In this document: positions 38,643-47,519 of the stretch, one piece after another
How positions within the stretch are numbered: position 1 is the first letter of the stretch
Layout: each line of letters starts with the position of its first letter
The notes under the pieces: model-generated
Database searches by the model: none
Told to the model about the DNA's origin: nothing
The model's input: only the letters and a program-made list of their open reading frames with translations
Translations under genes and position numbers: made by a program
Source: Methylobacter sp. KS41
Lineage (GTDB): Bacteria > Pseudomonadota > Gammaproteobacteria > Methylococcales > Methylomonadaceae
Assembly (NCBI GenBank): GCA_002862125.1
Contig: PHSP01000003.1
Span: 868,001-932,000, forward strand
Length of the DNA stretch: 64,000 nucleotides
Direction: 5' to 3'

Positions 38643-40166
38643 ATGACAAATTCAAGCGATTTAAACTTTGACGATCTGCAAGCATTACTGCGTTGCAGCC
38701 ATAAAAACCTGAAGGACACTTGCTTTCTGTTGCTGAATATTATCGATGCGGACGCAGCCAAACAATGGCTGAATTCCGCTCCGGTCAGCAATGCAGTCTT
38801 GACAGACCCGCCGCCAAACACGGCGTTGCAGATTGCTTTCTCTGTCGATGGCCTGCGTGCATTGGGCCTAAAGGAAACCGTTATCGACAGCTTTTCCGAC
38901 GAATTCATTTTCGGCATGTCCGGTGATGAAAGCCGCTCACGCCGGCTGGGTGATGTCGGCGCTAACGCGCCCGAATACTGGGATTGGGGCGGCGATGCTG
39001 CTCAAGTGCCGCATATGCTGTTGCTGCTCTATGCTGAAAAAGGCGGTATCAAAGCCTGGCGAGAAACGGTTCAGGGCAAACAGTTCTTGAAAGCTTTCAA
39101 GTTGCTTAGGGAATTGCCCACACTGGATATAGGCGACATAGAACCTTTCGGGTTTATTGATGGCATCAGTCAACCGCGGATTGATTGGGCGCGGCAGCAA
39201 AGCACGGACTCACATGAACGTAATCGTTACTCAAATTTACTGGCGGCCGGTGAAATAGTGCTTGGCTATCGCAATGAATACGGTCAGTATACGGCGCGGC
39301 CGCTGATTGATCCGAAACAAGATCTCGTGGCTGCGGTATTACCTGATGCGGAAGACCAGCCGAACCAAAAAGATTTCGGCAGGAACGGCAGTTATCTGGT
39401 GCTGAGGCAGTTGGATCAGGATGTGCCGGGCTTCTGGCAGTTTATTGACAAGGCGAGCGGCTCCATGGCTGAAAAACGTGAGCAACTGGCTGCGGCTATG
39501 GTAGGAAGACAGCGCAATGGTGCGCCGTTGCTTCCTCCGGCTAGCGAAAAAATACCCGGAATTCCGGACGATGATCAACGCAACCGCTTTAACTTCGATC
39601 CGGATCCGGGCGGAAACCGATGTCCGGTCGGTGCGCACATTCGCAGAGCCAACCCGAGAACGGGTGATTTACCGCCCGGTATAACAAGCTGGTTTACCTG
39701 GCTGATCAGGTTCTTGGGTTTTGGAGGCAAACCGGATGAAGATTTGGTGGCCTCCTCCCGCTTTCATCGTATATTGAGGCGCGGTCGAGGCTATGGCCCC
39801 GTACTGCCGCCGGAAGAAGCCATCAAGCCAGATGCGCCCGCCGCCGAGCGTGGTTTACAGTTTATCTGCCTGGTAGCCAATATATCAAGACAGTTTGAAT
39901 TTGTTCAAAACGCATGGGTTATGAACACCAAATTCGATGGCGTCCAACAGGAAAGGGATCCCTTGTTGGGGCATCGTAAGCCGTTAATCAGTGGTGAAGT
40001 AACTGATCAATTCAATCGTCCCGATCCGGCTGGCCCCAAGCACATAACCTGTCATTTGCCGCAGTTTGTCACGGTACGCGGAGGCGGTTATTTTTTCATG
40101 CCTGGATTGCGCGCACTAAAGTACCTTGCAACATTACCCGCCAAAGGGAGTGAGATTTCATCATGA
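38643..40166 (+). CDS. DyP-type heme peroxidase
   Basis: 507 residues from ATG 38643; ATG 38637 is too close to GGAG (38631-38634) to be the likely start. The DyP distal motif GFIDG (170-174, catalytic Asp) is followed by SQPRIDW. The heme-ligand His is H332 in CPVGAHIRRANPR, with the usual Arg (SRQFEFVQNAW region) downstream. The protein lacks a Tat or Sec signal, so it is probably cytoplasmic. DyP enzymes oxidise dyes, phenolics or lipid-type substrates with peroxide; the natural substrate here is open. It overlaps the next gene by ATGA. Confidence 0.9.
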   Translation: MTNSSDLNFDDLQALLRCSHKNLKDTCFLLLNIIDADAAKQWLNSAPVSNAVLTDPPPNTALQIAFSVDGLRALGLKETVIDSFSDEFIFGMSGDESRSRRLGDVGANAPEYWDWGGDAAQVPHMLLLLYAEKGGIKAWRETVQGKQFLKAFKLLRELPTLDIGDIEPFGFIDGISQPRIDWARQQSTDSHERNRYSNLLAAGEIVLGYRNEYGQYTARPLIDPKQDLVAAVLPDAEDQPNQKDFGRNGSYLVLRQLDQDVPGFWQFIDKASGSMAEKREQLAAAMVGRQRNGAPLLPPASEKIPGIPDDDQRNRFNFDPDPGGNRCPVGAHIRRANPRTGDLPPGITSWFTWLIRFLGFGGKPDEDLVASSRFHRILRRGRGYGPVLPPEEAIKPDAPAAERGLQFICLVANISRQFEFVQNAWVMNTKFDGVQQERDPLLGHRKPLISGEVTDQFNRPDPAGPKHITCHLPQFVTVRGGGYFFMPGLRALKYLATLPAKGSEISS

Positions 40167-41395
40167 CGATCAAAAACCGTATACTAAATATTATTCACCG
40201 GTTTTTACTGAAACTCTTGCATATCGAGCGCCGGCTGGAACCCTGGTTTCGTCCGCAGTGGAACGTTCTTTTTCGAGAGCCGTCCGTCAGATTTGTCCAG
40301 TACCTTATTAATCTGCGCCGCAAAGATGAAGGCTTGAAACTGGCTGAGGAAAAAATCGACCCGGATGAAGAACAAAGCCTGAATAAAATCATCGACCAGA
40401 TGGCTGACCAGATGCGCTCGCGTTTTAAACCCGGAGGTTATGAACGGGGCGGCAATACCAAAACCCACGGCGTGTTGAAGGCGACTGTCACTATAAGGGA
40501 TGACCTGCCGGAACATTGCCGCAAGGGCGTTTTCGCCACGCCCCGCAGCTATCCCGCCTATGTGCGCTACGCAGGCCCCGGCCCGGATGTTCCTGCCGAT
40601 ATTGAAGATGTCGGCTTTTTGAGTATGTCGGTAAAGCTGATGGGGGTGCCCGGCGTAAAACAAATGGAGCGCATGGGTCTTACGGATGCGGAGAAATTAT
40701 CCCAGGAAAAATTCACCCAGGATTTTATTACGACCAGCGGCGGCCCGACGTTTGTTACGCCTAATTCACGGGAAAATGTCAAGTTGCAGTATTGGAGCTT
40801 GCTTCGTATGCCGCTCTTTTACTTTATTAATCCATTTGATTCCCACTTTCTGGATATGTTTATGCAAAGCCTGTTTAACGAAACCCAGTATAACCCGCTG
40901 GGGCAGCGTTACTGGAGCTGTACCCCATACCTGCTGGGCGAAGGCTTGGCAGTGATGTATTCGTTTGCGCCGAAAACAAAAGTCGAAACCCACATACCGG
41001 GTTTGCCTTTTGGTAAGGTGCCATTCAATTATTTGCGGGAAAACATGATTAAAACGCTGAACGAAAAAGATGTCGAATTTGATCTGATGATTCAGTTACA
41101 AACCGATCCGCATTTAATGCCCATTGAAGACTCTTCGGTTCGCTGGCCGGAAAAATTGTCCCCGTTTATTCCCGTCGCCACGGTGCATATACCAAAACAG
41201 CGATTTGAATCGGAAGCCCTGATTGAGTTTACCAAACGCCTTAAAATGAATCCATGGCATTGCCTGCCGGAACACCGGCCACTGGGTAATCTGAACCGGG
41301 CTCGCTTAAGGTTGTATTCCGAGCTGTCCAAATTCCGTCAGGATATGAACCAGACTACGCATCTCGAACCAACCGGGGATGAGGTATTCGATTAG
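40163..41395 (+). CDS. Catalase-like heme protein (y4iL/SrpA-related type)
   Basis: 410 residues, shorter than true catalases. The catalase core is recognisable: distal His H102 in TKTHGVLKATV, the AYVRYAGPG stretch, and the proximal block PWHCLPEHRPLGNLNRARLRLY with Tyr Y385 as heme ligand. Members of this minimal catalase group are related to enzymes acting on fatty-acid hydroperoxides, as well as to H2O2 catalases. With the DyP and cytochrome genes it suggests organic-peroxide or lipid-peroxide handling, by inference. N-terminal amphipathic helices may bind membrane. Confidence 0.85.
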   Translation: MTIKNRILNIIHRFLLKLLHIERRLEPWFRPQWNVLFREPSVRFVQYLINLRRKDEGLKLAEEKIDPDEEQSLNKIIDQMADQMRSRFKPGGYERGGNTKTHGVLKATVTIRDDLPEHCRKGVFATPRSYPAYVRYAGPGPDVPADIEDVGFLSMSVKLMGVPGVKQMERMGLTDAEKLSQEKFTQDFITTSGGPTFVTPNSRENVKLQYWSLLRMPLFYFINPFDSHFLDMFMQSLFNETQYNPLGQRYWSCTPYLLGEGLAVMYSFAPKTKVETHIPGLPFGKVPFNYLRENMIKTLNEKDVEFDLMIQLQTDPHLMPIEDSSVRWPEKLSPFIPVATVHIPKQRFESEALIEFTKRLKMNPWHCLPEHRPLGNLNRARLRLYSELSKFRQDMNQTTHLEPTGDEVFD

Positions 41396-41753
41396 CTATA
41401 AGAGTTGTAGCGGTTTTAATACACATAATTTTTCCAAAACCGTTGCTTTGATCATTTATTAATCTTACAGATGTGATGAGCATTTTCACAATTCCTAGTT
41501 GAAAAGACTCATTGCCCAAAAGCCGCTATTCAAGTTGCGAATTCGAAGTTCAGCAAGATAACGATGTTTATTCAACACGGGTTACTATCGCCGGAACTGG
41601 ATTTGCGCCCGTAATCCGGACGGGCGGCTTTCGGATGAAAGCATGCCCGCTTAACAATAGCTTGTGGCTTTAACCGGGTAATTTAGATAAATAAATGCGG
41701 GTTACGGCCTTCAAAATATTTGCGGCGCAACCGAAAGTCCCATGGCTTGTTAT

Positions 41754-42134
41754 CTACCGCCATCCATTGCCCAGATAAGAACCTGCAGCTGCGCCGATTC
41801 CGGCGGCAACGGGGTTGCCGTTACCCATTTCGTAGCCAAAGACGCTCCCTATAACTCCCCCAGCCAAGCCTTGATGCGAACGCTGATCATAGCCGGAGTA
41901 TCTGGGTGGTTGGGGATAATAATTGGCTTGCGGCGGCGGATAGTAGTTTATTTGCGGCTGCGGATAATAATTTATTTGTGGTTGAGGATAATAATTTCCA
42001 CGGAAACGGCCATGATGTCCCCAGCCATGATGACCATGTCCTCCCCATCCATGTCCGTGACCATCAGCATAGGAGATAGACGAATACATAATTACAGCAG
42101 TAATTAATTGGATTAAAACAAATAATTTTTTCAT
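41754..42134 (-). CDS. Secreted His/Gly-rich protein with Tyr-Pro repeats and glycine zipper
   Basis: 126 residues. A signal peptide (MKKLFVLIQLITAVIMYSS) ends near SYA. Then comes a His/Gly/Trp stretch (GHGHGWGGHGHHGWGHHG) able to bind metal, three to four repeats of NYYPQPQ-type units, and a glycine-zipper end (GGVIGSVFGYEMGN, AAGIGAAAGSYLG). Likely a surface or outer-membrane-associated protein. The gap 41396-41753 on its downstream side shows no gene. Confidence 0.75.
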   Translation of the reverse strand: MKKLFVLIQLITAVIMYSSISYADGHGHGWGGHGHHGWGHHGRFRGNYYPQPQINYYPQPQINYYPPPQANYYPQPPRYSGYDQRSHQGLAGGVIGSVFGYEMGNGNPVAAGIGAAAGSYLGNGWR

Positions 42135-42269
42135 TGCATTTACCTCGATAAGTAATCAATTCAGTATTGATTTAAGTCAAACAAAATCACATCTTTTAGC
42201 TCTGGCGATCAGTATTGCCTGTTGTACATGAACGAATGCTTAATAAAGATTAAGCTCGTGTTAAACGCC

Positions 42270-42395
42270 GATGATACGAAGACAGTAATTTCTGCAGTTC
42301 TTCATAAGCCGTTTGGTTCACCTTGATGAAATAGCCTTCGTCCTAAAAATGCTGTGCCTTGCGCTTTATTTTCAGTCATTCCCGCCTGAATGCCG
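42270..42395 (-). pseudogene. Possible relic coding fragment in the gap before the hybrid kinase
   Basis: On the minus strand a 28-residue tail reads GYFIKVNQTAYEELQKLLS then SYHRRLTRA and a stop, with no start or upstream domain in frame. It looks like the C-terminal end of a lost gene. The rest of 42135-42681 shows no gene; I could not name the family. Confidence 0.25.
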
Positions 42396-42681
42396 TAAAG
42401 TTCGGCATGAAAATGCGAGGATGTGTCGCAATGTTTTTCAAAGTCAGGGACAATACACGGTTTTTAGTTATTGAAATGCCGGTAATTTGTTTTATAAGGT
42501 TGCGCATTTTTCAAAAATTGTCATTCTGTACGCTGTAATTATCCATGTCCGTTGGGGTGGCTCTTACTTACCATATCAACAGCAGAACTAAATCTGAAAT
42601 CCGTAGATACGGCTACTGAATAAGCATTAGTTCAAACTCATTGCCGCTTGCAAATCAAAACATAGAGCAGAACAAATACAA

Positions 42682-45366
42682 ATGAACCATATTAAATATT
42701 TTTTTAGAAATGCCTATATAAGTTCAATACTAGGGACAGCGGCTGTCTTGTTTGCTTTAAAACAACTTCAATTTATTTTCGAAAATTCATCGCCATTACA
42801 GCTCTTTTTAGTCGTAGTCGCCTTTGCTACCTGGCACGGAGGATTAAAAGCCGGGCTCTTTATTACGATGTTCAGTGCGGCGGTAAGCGATTATTTCTTG
42901 TTCGAGCCTTACAATTCATTTTATACGGCCGACACTAGAGAAATGCTGCGCATCTTTTTTTTTATAACTGTAGGCACAATATGCAGCCTGATCATTGCAC
43001 GTATACACAATCAGGAAAAACGGGCGCTAAATGCAGTCATGGAGCGAGAAACACAGCTCAAGCAGGAAGTTGCCGAACGCAACCGGACAATAGCGGAAAG
43101 GGATTTATATGTTTCACTCGTTAAAAGCGGCACCGAGTTTACCGGTATGTGCGATACAGGCGGCGTGCCATTTTTTATCAATGATGCCGGACTGCGTCTC
43201 GTGGGTCTGGATAATGTCGAAGAGGGCTTTAAAACACCTATCAAGGATTACTTTTTTCCGGAAGATCAGGCATTTATTATGGATGAGTTTATTCCCGCGG
43301 TATTCCGGAACGGCCGTGGCGAGATCGAAATCCGCTTCCGGCATTTCAAGACCGGGGAAGCGCTGTGGATGATCTACAAAGTCTTCACGCTGAAGGACTT
43401 GAACGGCAATATAATTGGCTTGGGTACGGTGAGCACGAATATTACAGAGCGCAAGCATATCGAAGAAGCATTGCGCGAGAGTCAAAGGGATTTAAATCGC
43501 GCCCAGGCGGTCGCTCATATAGGCAGTTGGCGCATGAATGTCCGCAATAATATACTGGAATGGTCTGATGAAAATTTTCGAATTTTTGGCATACCCAAAG
43601 GCACGCCGTTAACGTATCAATCATTTCTGGATAGCGTCCACCCGGCAGACAGGAACAGAGTCGATGCGTCATGGAACGAGGCCCTTAAAGGCGAGCCTTA
43701 CGATATTGAACACCGGATTATAGTAGATCAGAAAATCAAATGGCTGCGCGAACAGGCTGAACTTGAATTTAATGAGCGCGGAACGCTGCTTGGCGTTTTT
43801 GGAACAACCGAGGATATTACCGATATCAAAAACAGTCAGGAAGCATTGGAACAAGAACGCGCCCTCCTTAGCCAAGTAATTGATGCGGCGCCCAGTGTGA
43901 TTTTTGTTAAAGACCGGGAGGGGCGGTTTCTTTTAGGTAATGAGGCGTTGGCCAGGAGTTATGGTACAAGTTCTGAAAGTTTAATTGGGCTTACCGAGGA
44001 GGACCTCAATTCCAATGCTGACGAAGTGATTCATTTTTATCAAGAAGACCTCGATGTTATAAGCAGTTGCATTCCCAAACTCCTCCCGGAGGTAAAAGTC
44101 ACCCATGCCGATGGCTCCATACACTGGTACAACACGGTCAAGATTCCGCTGATCGACGGCGAAAACTGTAACAAAGTGCTAGTTGTGGCGACCGACATTA
44201 CTGAACGCAAACGCTATGAGAATGAGCTACGCCAAGCGGACAGCCGTAAAGACCAATTTCTGGCGATGCTGGCCCATGAGCTCCGCAATCCGCTGGCGCC
44301 CATCCGCAATGCCGTGCAACTGCTGAAAATGCGTAAAATCCCAGATCCCGCAATGGAGCGGGTTTGTAATATCATTGAGCGTCAGGTAGCTCATATGGCG
44401 CAATTGCTTGACGACCTGCTGGATGTCGCCCGCATCAAGCATGGCAAAATCAGGCTGAAAATCGAGCCTATGCTGATTAACGATATTGTAAACCATGCGG
44501 TAGAAGCCAGTCGTCCGCTGATAGAGTCGCGCGGACAGAAATTGACCATTTCAATTGCTGCAACGCCGCAATGGATCGAAGGCGATCGAATCCGGCTGGC
44601 GCAAGTGCTGTCCAACTTGCTTAACAATGCCGCCAAGTTTACCAGCGAGGGTGGCAGAATTACCTTGAGCGCGAACCGCGAAGGCTCCGATGTTGTCATC
44701 GAAGTCCGGGACACAGGGATTGGCATCTCCCCCGAAATTCTGCCGCAAATTTTCGATCTCTTCACTCAAGCCGACGATTCTCTCGCCCATTCTCAAGGCG
44801 GACTCGGTATAGGACTGACTCTGGTCCGTCAACTTGTTGAGAAGCATGGCGGGACTATCACGGCAGCGAGTGCCGGCACCGGTCAGGGCAGCTTATTTAC
44901 GGTGCGGCTGCCGGCATTGCCGGCGGGTTTTTCTCCTGCCGGACCCATGCCGGACGAATCAGCGTTGCCGGTGCGCAAATTCCGTATTTTGATTGTGGAC
45001 GACTATGCCGATGCTGCCGAAAGCCTGATGATGGTGTTAGCAGAGCAAGGGCATGAGGTTGAAACAGCTGATTGCGGCATGAAAGCGCTCGAACAGGCGC
45101 AAGTTTTTCAGCCGCAGGCAGTGCTGCTCGATATTGGTCTTCCCGATCTAAACGGTTTTGAAGTCGCCAAACGGCTACGCGCATTGCCGGAAACCCGGGA
45201 TGCAATTTTGATAGCCTTAACTGGTTACGGACAGCCTGAATACCTTGAGCTTTCCAAATCCGCGGGGTTCAACCATCAGTTGCTTAAGCCGGTAGATTTT
45301 GAGAAGTTAGCCATGTTGCTGACATCCCCAACGGATAAGCGTTCCGGCAAGACATTATTGGGATAA
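42682..45366 (+). CDS. Hybrid sensor histidine kinase with DUF4118-like anchor and three PAS domains
   Basis: 894 residues. Three to four N-terminal membrane helices (about 12-105, DUF4118/KdpD-like: WHGGLKAGLFITMFSAAVSDYFLFEPYNSF) lead into a short coiled coil. Three PAS/PAC modules then follow (about 140-260, 270-390, 400-515), each ending in a TDIT- or TNITERK-type motif. HisKA has the phospho-His in LAMLAHELRNPLAPI; the HATPase has DTGIGISPE and GGLGIGLTLVRQLVE. The receiver has DD in LIVDDYADAAES and the acceptor Asp in VLLDIGLPDLNG. No output domain is visible, so signal must pass to another protein. The ligand is unknown; PAS heme or flavin binding is possible. Confidence 0.93.
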   Translation: MNHIKYFFRNAYISSILGTAAVLFALKQLQFIFENSSPLQLFLVVVAFATWHGGLKAGLFITMFSAAVSDYFLFEPYNSFYTADTREMLRIFFFITVGTICSLIIARIHNQEKRALNAVMERETQLKQEVAERNRTIAERDLYVSLVKSGTEFTGMCDTGGVPFFINDAGLRLVGLDNVEEGFKTPIKDYFFPEDQAFIMDEFIPAVFRNGRGEIEIRFRHFKTGEALWMIYKVFTLKDLNGNIIGLGTVSTNITERKHIEEALRESQRDLNRAQAVAHIGSWRMNVRNNILEWSDENFRIFGIPKGTPLTYQSFLDSVHPADRNRVDASWNEALKGEPYDIEHRIIVDQKIKWLREQAELEFNERGTLLGVFGTTEDITDIKNSQEALEQERALLSQVIDAAPSVIFVKDREGRFLLGNEALARSYGTSSESLIGLTEEDLNSNADEVIHFYQEDLDVISSCIPKLLPEVKVTHADGSIHWYNTVKIPLIDGENCNKVLVVATDITERKRYENELRQADSRKDQFLAMLAHELRNPLAPIRNAVQLLKMRKIPDPAMERVCNIIERQVAHMAQLLDDLLDVARIKHGKIRLKIEPMLINDIVNHAVEASRPLIESRGQKLTISIAATPQWIEGDRIRLAQVLSNLLNNAAKFTSEGGRITLSANREGSDVVIEVRDTGIGISPEILPQIFDLFTQADDSLAHSQGGLGIGLTLVRQLVEKHGGTITAASAGTGQGSLFTVRLPALPAGFSPAGPMPDESALPVRKFRILIVDDYADAAESLMMVLAEQGHEVETADCGMKALEQAQVFQPQAVLLDIGLPDLNGFEVAKRLRALPETRDAILIALTGYGQPEYLELSKSAGFNHQLLKPVDFEKLAMLLTSPTDKRSGKTLLG

Positions 45367-45526
45367 TGAAATTATGCGCATTAGCGCTTTCTCATAAAAA
45401 CTTTATTGATTTGGGCATTGATTTCAGAGTGGAAACTAAATCGGTGAAATTCTCTATGGCGGCCTGAAAGTTTTGCGGTGATGTTTTTCTGATCAGCCCT
45501 TTAAGTCGCCAGTTGTTATTGTCATG

Positions 45527-46243
45527 CTATTCACTGGTGCTAGGGCTCCAGTAAGCTTGGCTAATTGATCCGGCGGCCACCAACTGATCGACAATTCGAT
45601 CCAACTCATCAGAATCAATCGATGTCGGTAACAGCGTGGCGAAGATTTGAACTTCATTCTGCATAAAGGGATGAATATCAAAGTCACTTATCGGATAGTT
45701 ACAGGTTTCAAGTAAATTTTCCAGTTGATCGCGCGCTTCTTTTTGGCGTTGCCGTTTACAGATTACACAGACCGTATAAGTAACCTCGCTGGTTTTATCA
45801 TTAATGGGCGTGCGATTGATTGCATTCACTATAGGTCTCAACAACGTATTTCCAGCCAGCACGAACAGCGCAGCAATAACGGCTTCCGCTATAAGATCCG
45901 CGCCAGCGCAAGCGCCAACTGCCGCTGTTCCCCACAATGTAGCCGCAGTATTTAAGCCGCGAATATTGCCATCGCTCTTCATAATAACGCCAGCGCCGAG
46001 AAAACCAATGCCGGATACGACATAAGAGACCACATGGACGGCTCCCTCATGGCCTGTTAGCCGGTTGCCCATATCAACAAATACCGACGCGCCAACCGCG
46101 ACCAGCACGTTAGTGCGTAAACCTGCCGTGCGTTGCCGGTATTGGCGCTCAAGCCCGATCATGGCCCCTAAAATAAATGCGGTAGTCAGGCTGATAAAAG
46201 TATCCAGTAGCGATTCAATGTTAATATTGATTAATGCTTGCAT
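45527..46243 (-). CDS. MgtC/SapB family membrane protein
   Basis: 238 residues from MQALININIESLLDTFIS; the frame extends 33 residues further through a terminator, so that start is rejected. The MgtC core is GAMIGLERQYRQRTAGLRTNVLVAVGA and GFLGAGVIMKSDGNIRGLNTAATLWGTAAVG. The soluble C-terminal part (VTYTVCVICKRQRQ) is ACT-like. The MgtC family is linked to survival in low Mg2+ and to ATP synthase control, and is not itself a proven Mg2+ pump. Alone on this strand. Confidence 0.9.
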   Translation of the reverse strand: MQALININIESLLDTFISLTTAFILGAMIGLERQYRQRTAGLRTNVLVAVGASVFVDMGNRLTGHEGAVHVVSYVVSGIGFLGAGVIMKSDGNIRGLNTAATLWGTAAVGACAGADLIAEAVIAALFVLAGNTLLRPIVNAINRTPINDKTSEVTYTVCVICKRQRQKEARDQLENLLETCNYPISDFDIHPFMQNEVQIFATLLPTSIDSDELDRIVDQLVAAGSISQAYWSPSTSE

Positions 46244-46306
46244 AAATTTATATTTAATAAGCCAGATAGGGAATCCAGGCTTTTCTGACCGCCGGAATAA
46301 ATCCGT

Positions 46307-46334
46307 AAAAGGCGGGCAAAAAAGCCTGCCCGCC
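46307..46334 (-). terminator. Minus-strand terminator below the pntB-tail copy
   Basis: GGCGGGC (46311-46317) and GCCCGCC (46328-46334) form a strong stem; read on the minus strand it ends in TTTT. It lies right after the duplicate pntB 3' end, where the native pntB terminator would be expected. Confidence 0.75.
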
Positions 46335-46342
46335 CTGCACAA

Positions 46343-46464
46343 CCTACCCCATCAACGCCTTCAATACGGCCTGCAAGGTCGTATTGGCATCGCCAAACAG
46401 CATGCGGGTGTTTTCCAGCACGAACAATGGATTGCCCACTCCCGCGTAACCCAACGTATGCTGC
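46343..46464 (-). pseudogene. Duplicate of the pntB 3' end
   Basis: About 110 bases match 48877-48990 with one mismatch (base 46361/48895), then the match decays near 46452-46464. It carries the last ~35 codons and the stop of pntB but no start. Together with the terminator at 46307-46334 it looks like the original 3' end, split from the main gene by a 2.5-kb insertion and copy event. Confidence 0.85.
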
Positions 46465-46472
46465 TTGATAGG

Positions 46473-46724
46473 TTAAAAAAATGCCTTCAAAACCAGCGAC
46501 AACACGCCAGCCAGCAAAACACCCATCATCCATTTTTGCACAGCCTGATCGGTTTTGATGGGGGGCAGTTCTTTTTCAAGTTTGTGGTCAAAATAATCTT
46601 TGGTAATCAGTGGGTCTTGTGCTTCGGCAATAACACGGATAATTGCTTCCGCTTGTGTCTGCTGGAAACCGGCTGCTTTAAGTTTGTCAACGAGTTGTAA
46701 GGTATCAAAGGTAATAGTGGTCAT
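46473..46724 (-). CDS. DUF1640-like small coiled-coil membrane protein (second copy)
   Basis: 83 residues from MTTITFDTLQLVDKLKAAGF; the frame continues 30 residues upstream but those lack the family pattern. It shares the start and the KWMMGVLLAGVLSLVLKAFF membrane end with the gene at 17152-17412, though the middle differs. It stops 8 bases from the pntB-tail copy. Function unknown. Confidence 0.75.
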   Translation of the reverse strand: MTTITFDTLQLVDKLKAAGFQQTQAEAIIRVIAEAQDPLITKDYFDHKLEKELPPIKTDQAVQKWMMGVLLAGVLSLVLKAFF

Positions 46725-46882
46725 GGTGCGCTTTCCAAGTGGAGAAGGTTTCTTACAAGTATTACACGTTTTTAAGCTAAACAAAATTAGCCATGTAAGA
46801 ATCGCATACAACAAAACGTTTCGGGTAAATCAAGCCCAAAAAGATACCTTATCGTTAACCCAACACATGGCACATGAAATGT

Positions 46883-46909
46883 GTTGGGTTGCAAAAAGCG
46901 CAACCCAAC
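46883..46909. terminator. Strong hairpin between the small gene and the MAPEG relic
   Basis: GTTGGGTTGC (46883-46892) pairs with GCAACCCAAC (46900-46909). No T-run follows on plus, so it may be a repeat hairpin rather than a terminator. Confidence 0.4.
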
Positions 46910-46918
46910 TTACTCAGC

Positions 46919-47240
46919 TCATGGGGTGCTCGGCCACAACAGAGCAACAGCCACCAAAATTATGCCTGCGGCGGCGACGTTCCAAACCAAAGAAGGAACA
47001 ATGTGCACGCGAGAGAGCGGAATGTAAGCTAAACGAGCTCAAAAATAGAGCTGTACCCCCCAAAAACGTTAGCGTGCCCTTTCGGCTTGCGACATGTGCC
47101 GTAAGAACAAGGGCGGCAAACAACGGAAAGGTCTCAAGAAAGTTAGCCGAGGCGCGAGCAAATTGATGTTCCGCCCCCGTGAACGAGTAAACCATGCAAG
47201 CTTCGAACAAGCTAAGATTTTCCACGAGTCGTATCCGTAT
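46919..47240 (-). pseudogene. MAPEG family protein relic, 5'-truncated by IS and frameshifted
   Basis: On the minus strand the first frame reads TGAEHQFARASANFLETFPLF, the MAPEG signature (RA-ANF-E-P-F), up to GGTALFL. One extra base near 47039 shifts to the second frame, which gives ARLAYIPLSRVHIVPSLVW, then NVAAAGIILVAVALL and a stop at 46919-46921. The N-terminal ~40 residues are missing because the IS end lies at 47241, and I could not find them beyond the other IS end. MAPEG proteins are membrane glutathione-linked enzymes. Confidence 0.8.
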
Positions 47241-47519
47241 ATGGACTCCTCCCGTTTTGCAAGCACTTAATTACTTCTGGATTGGGGTACGACTGCACAC
47301 GTATATCCGGCCTATGAATTGAGCGTTTGTGCTCTGGCCATAATGGGCTATTCGCGCGTATGCTCCTAATCGCCCTATCGTGCTCAAGGCACTGCGGATT
47401 CGTAAGGTTTTGCAAACGCCGGTTCGACCTGTTTTCCATCAGTAGTTATTGCTTCACAATCGTGGGTGGATGGGTTCCTTTATCTCAACCGGCTTGGGTT
47501 TGAAGGCTCGCCTTCGAAC

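Noticed and set aside
46065-47166. Long plus-strand frames opposite mgtC and the small DUF1640-like gene
   Set aside because: They are antisense shadows; the minus strand has the family matches.
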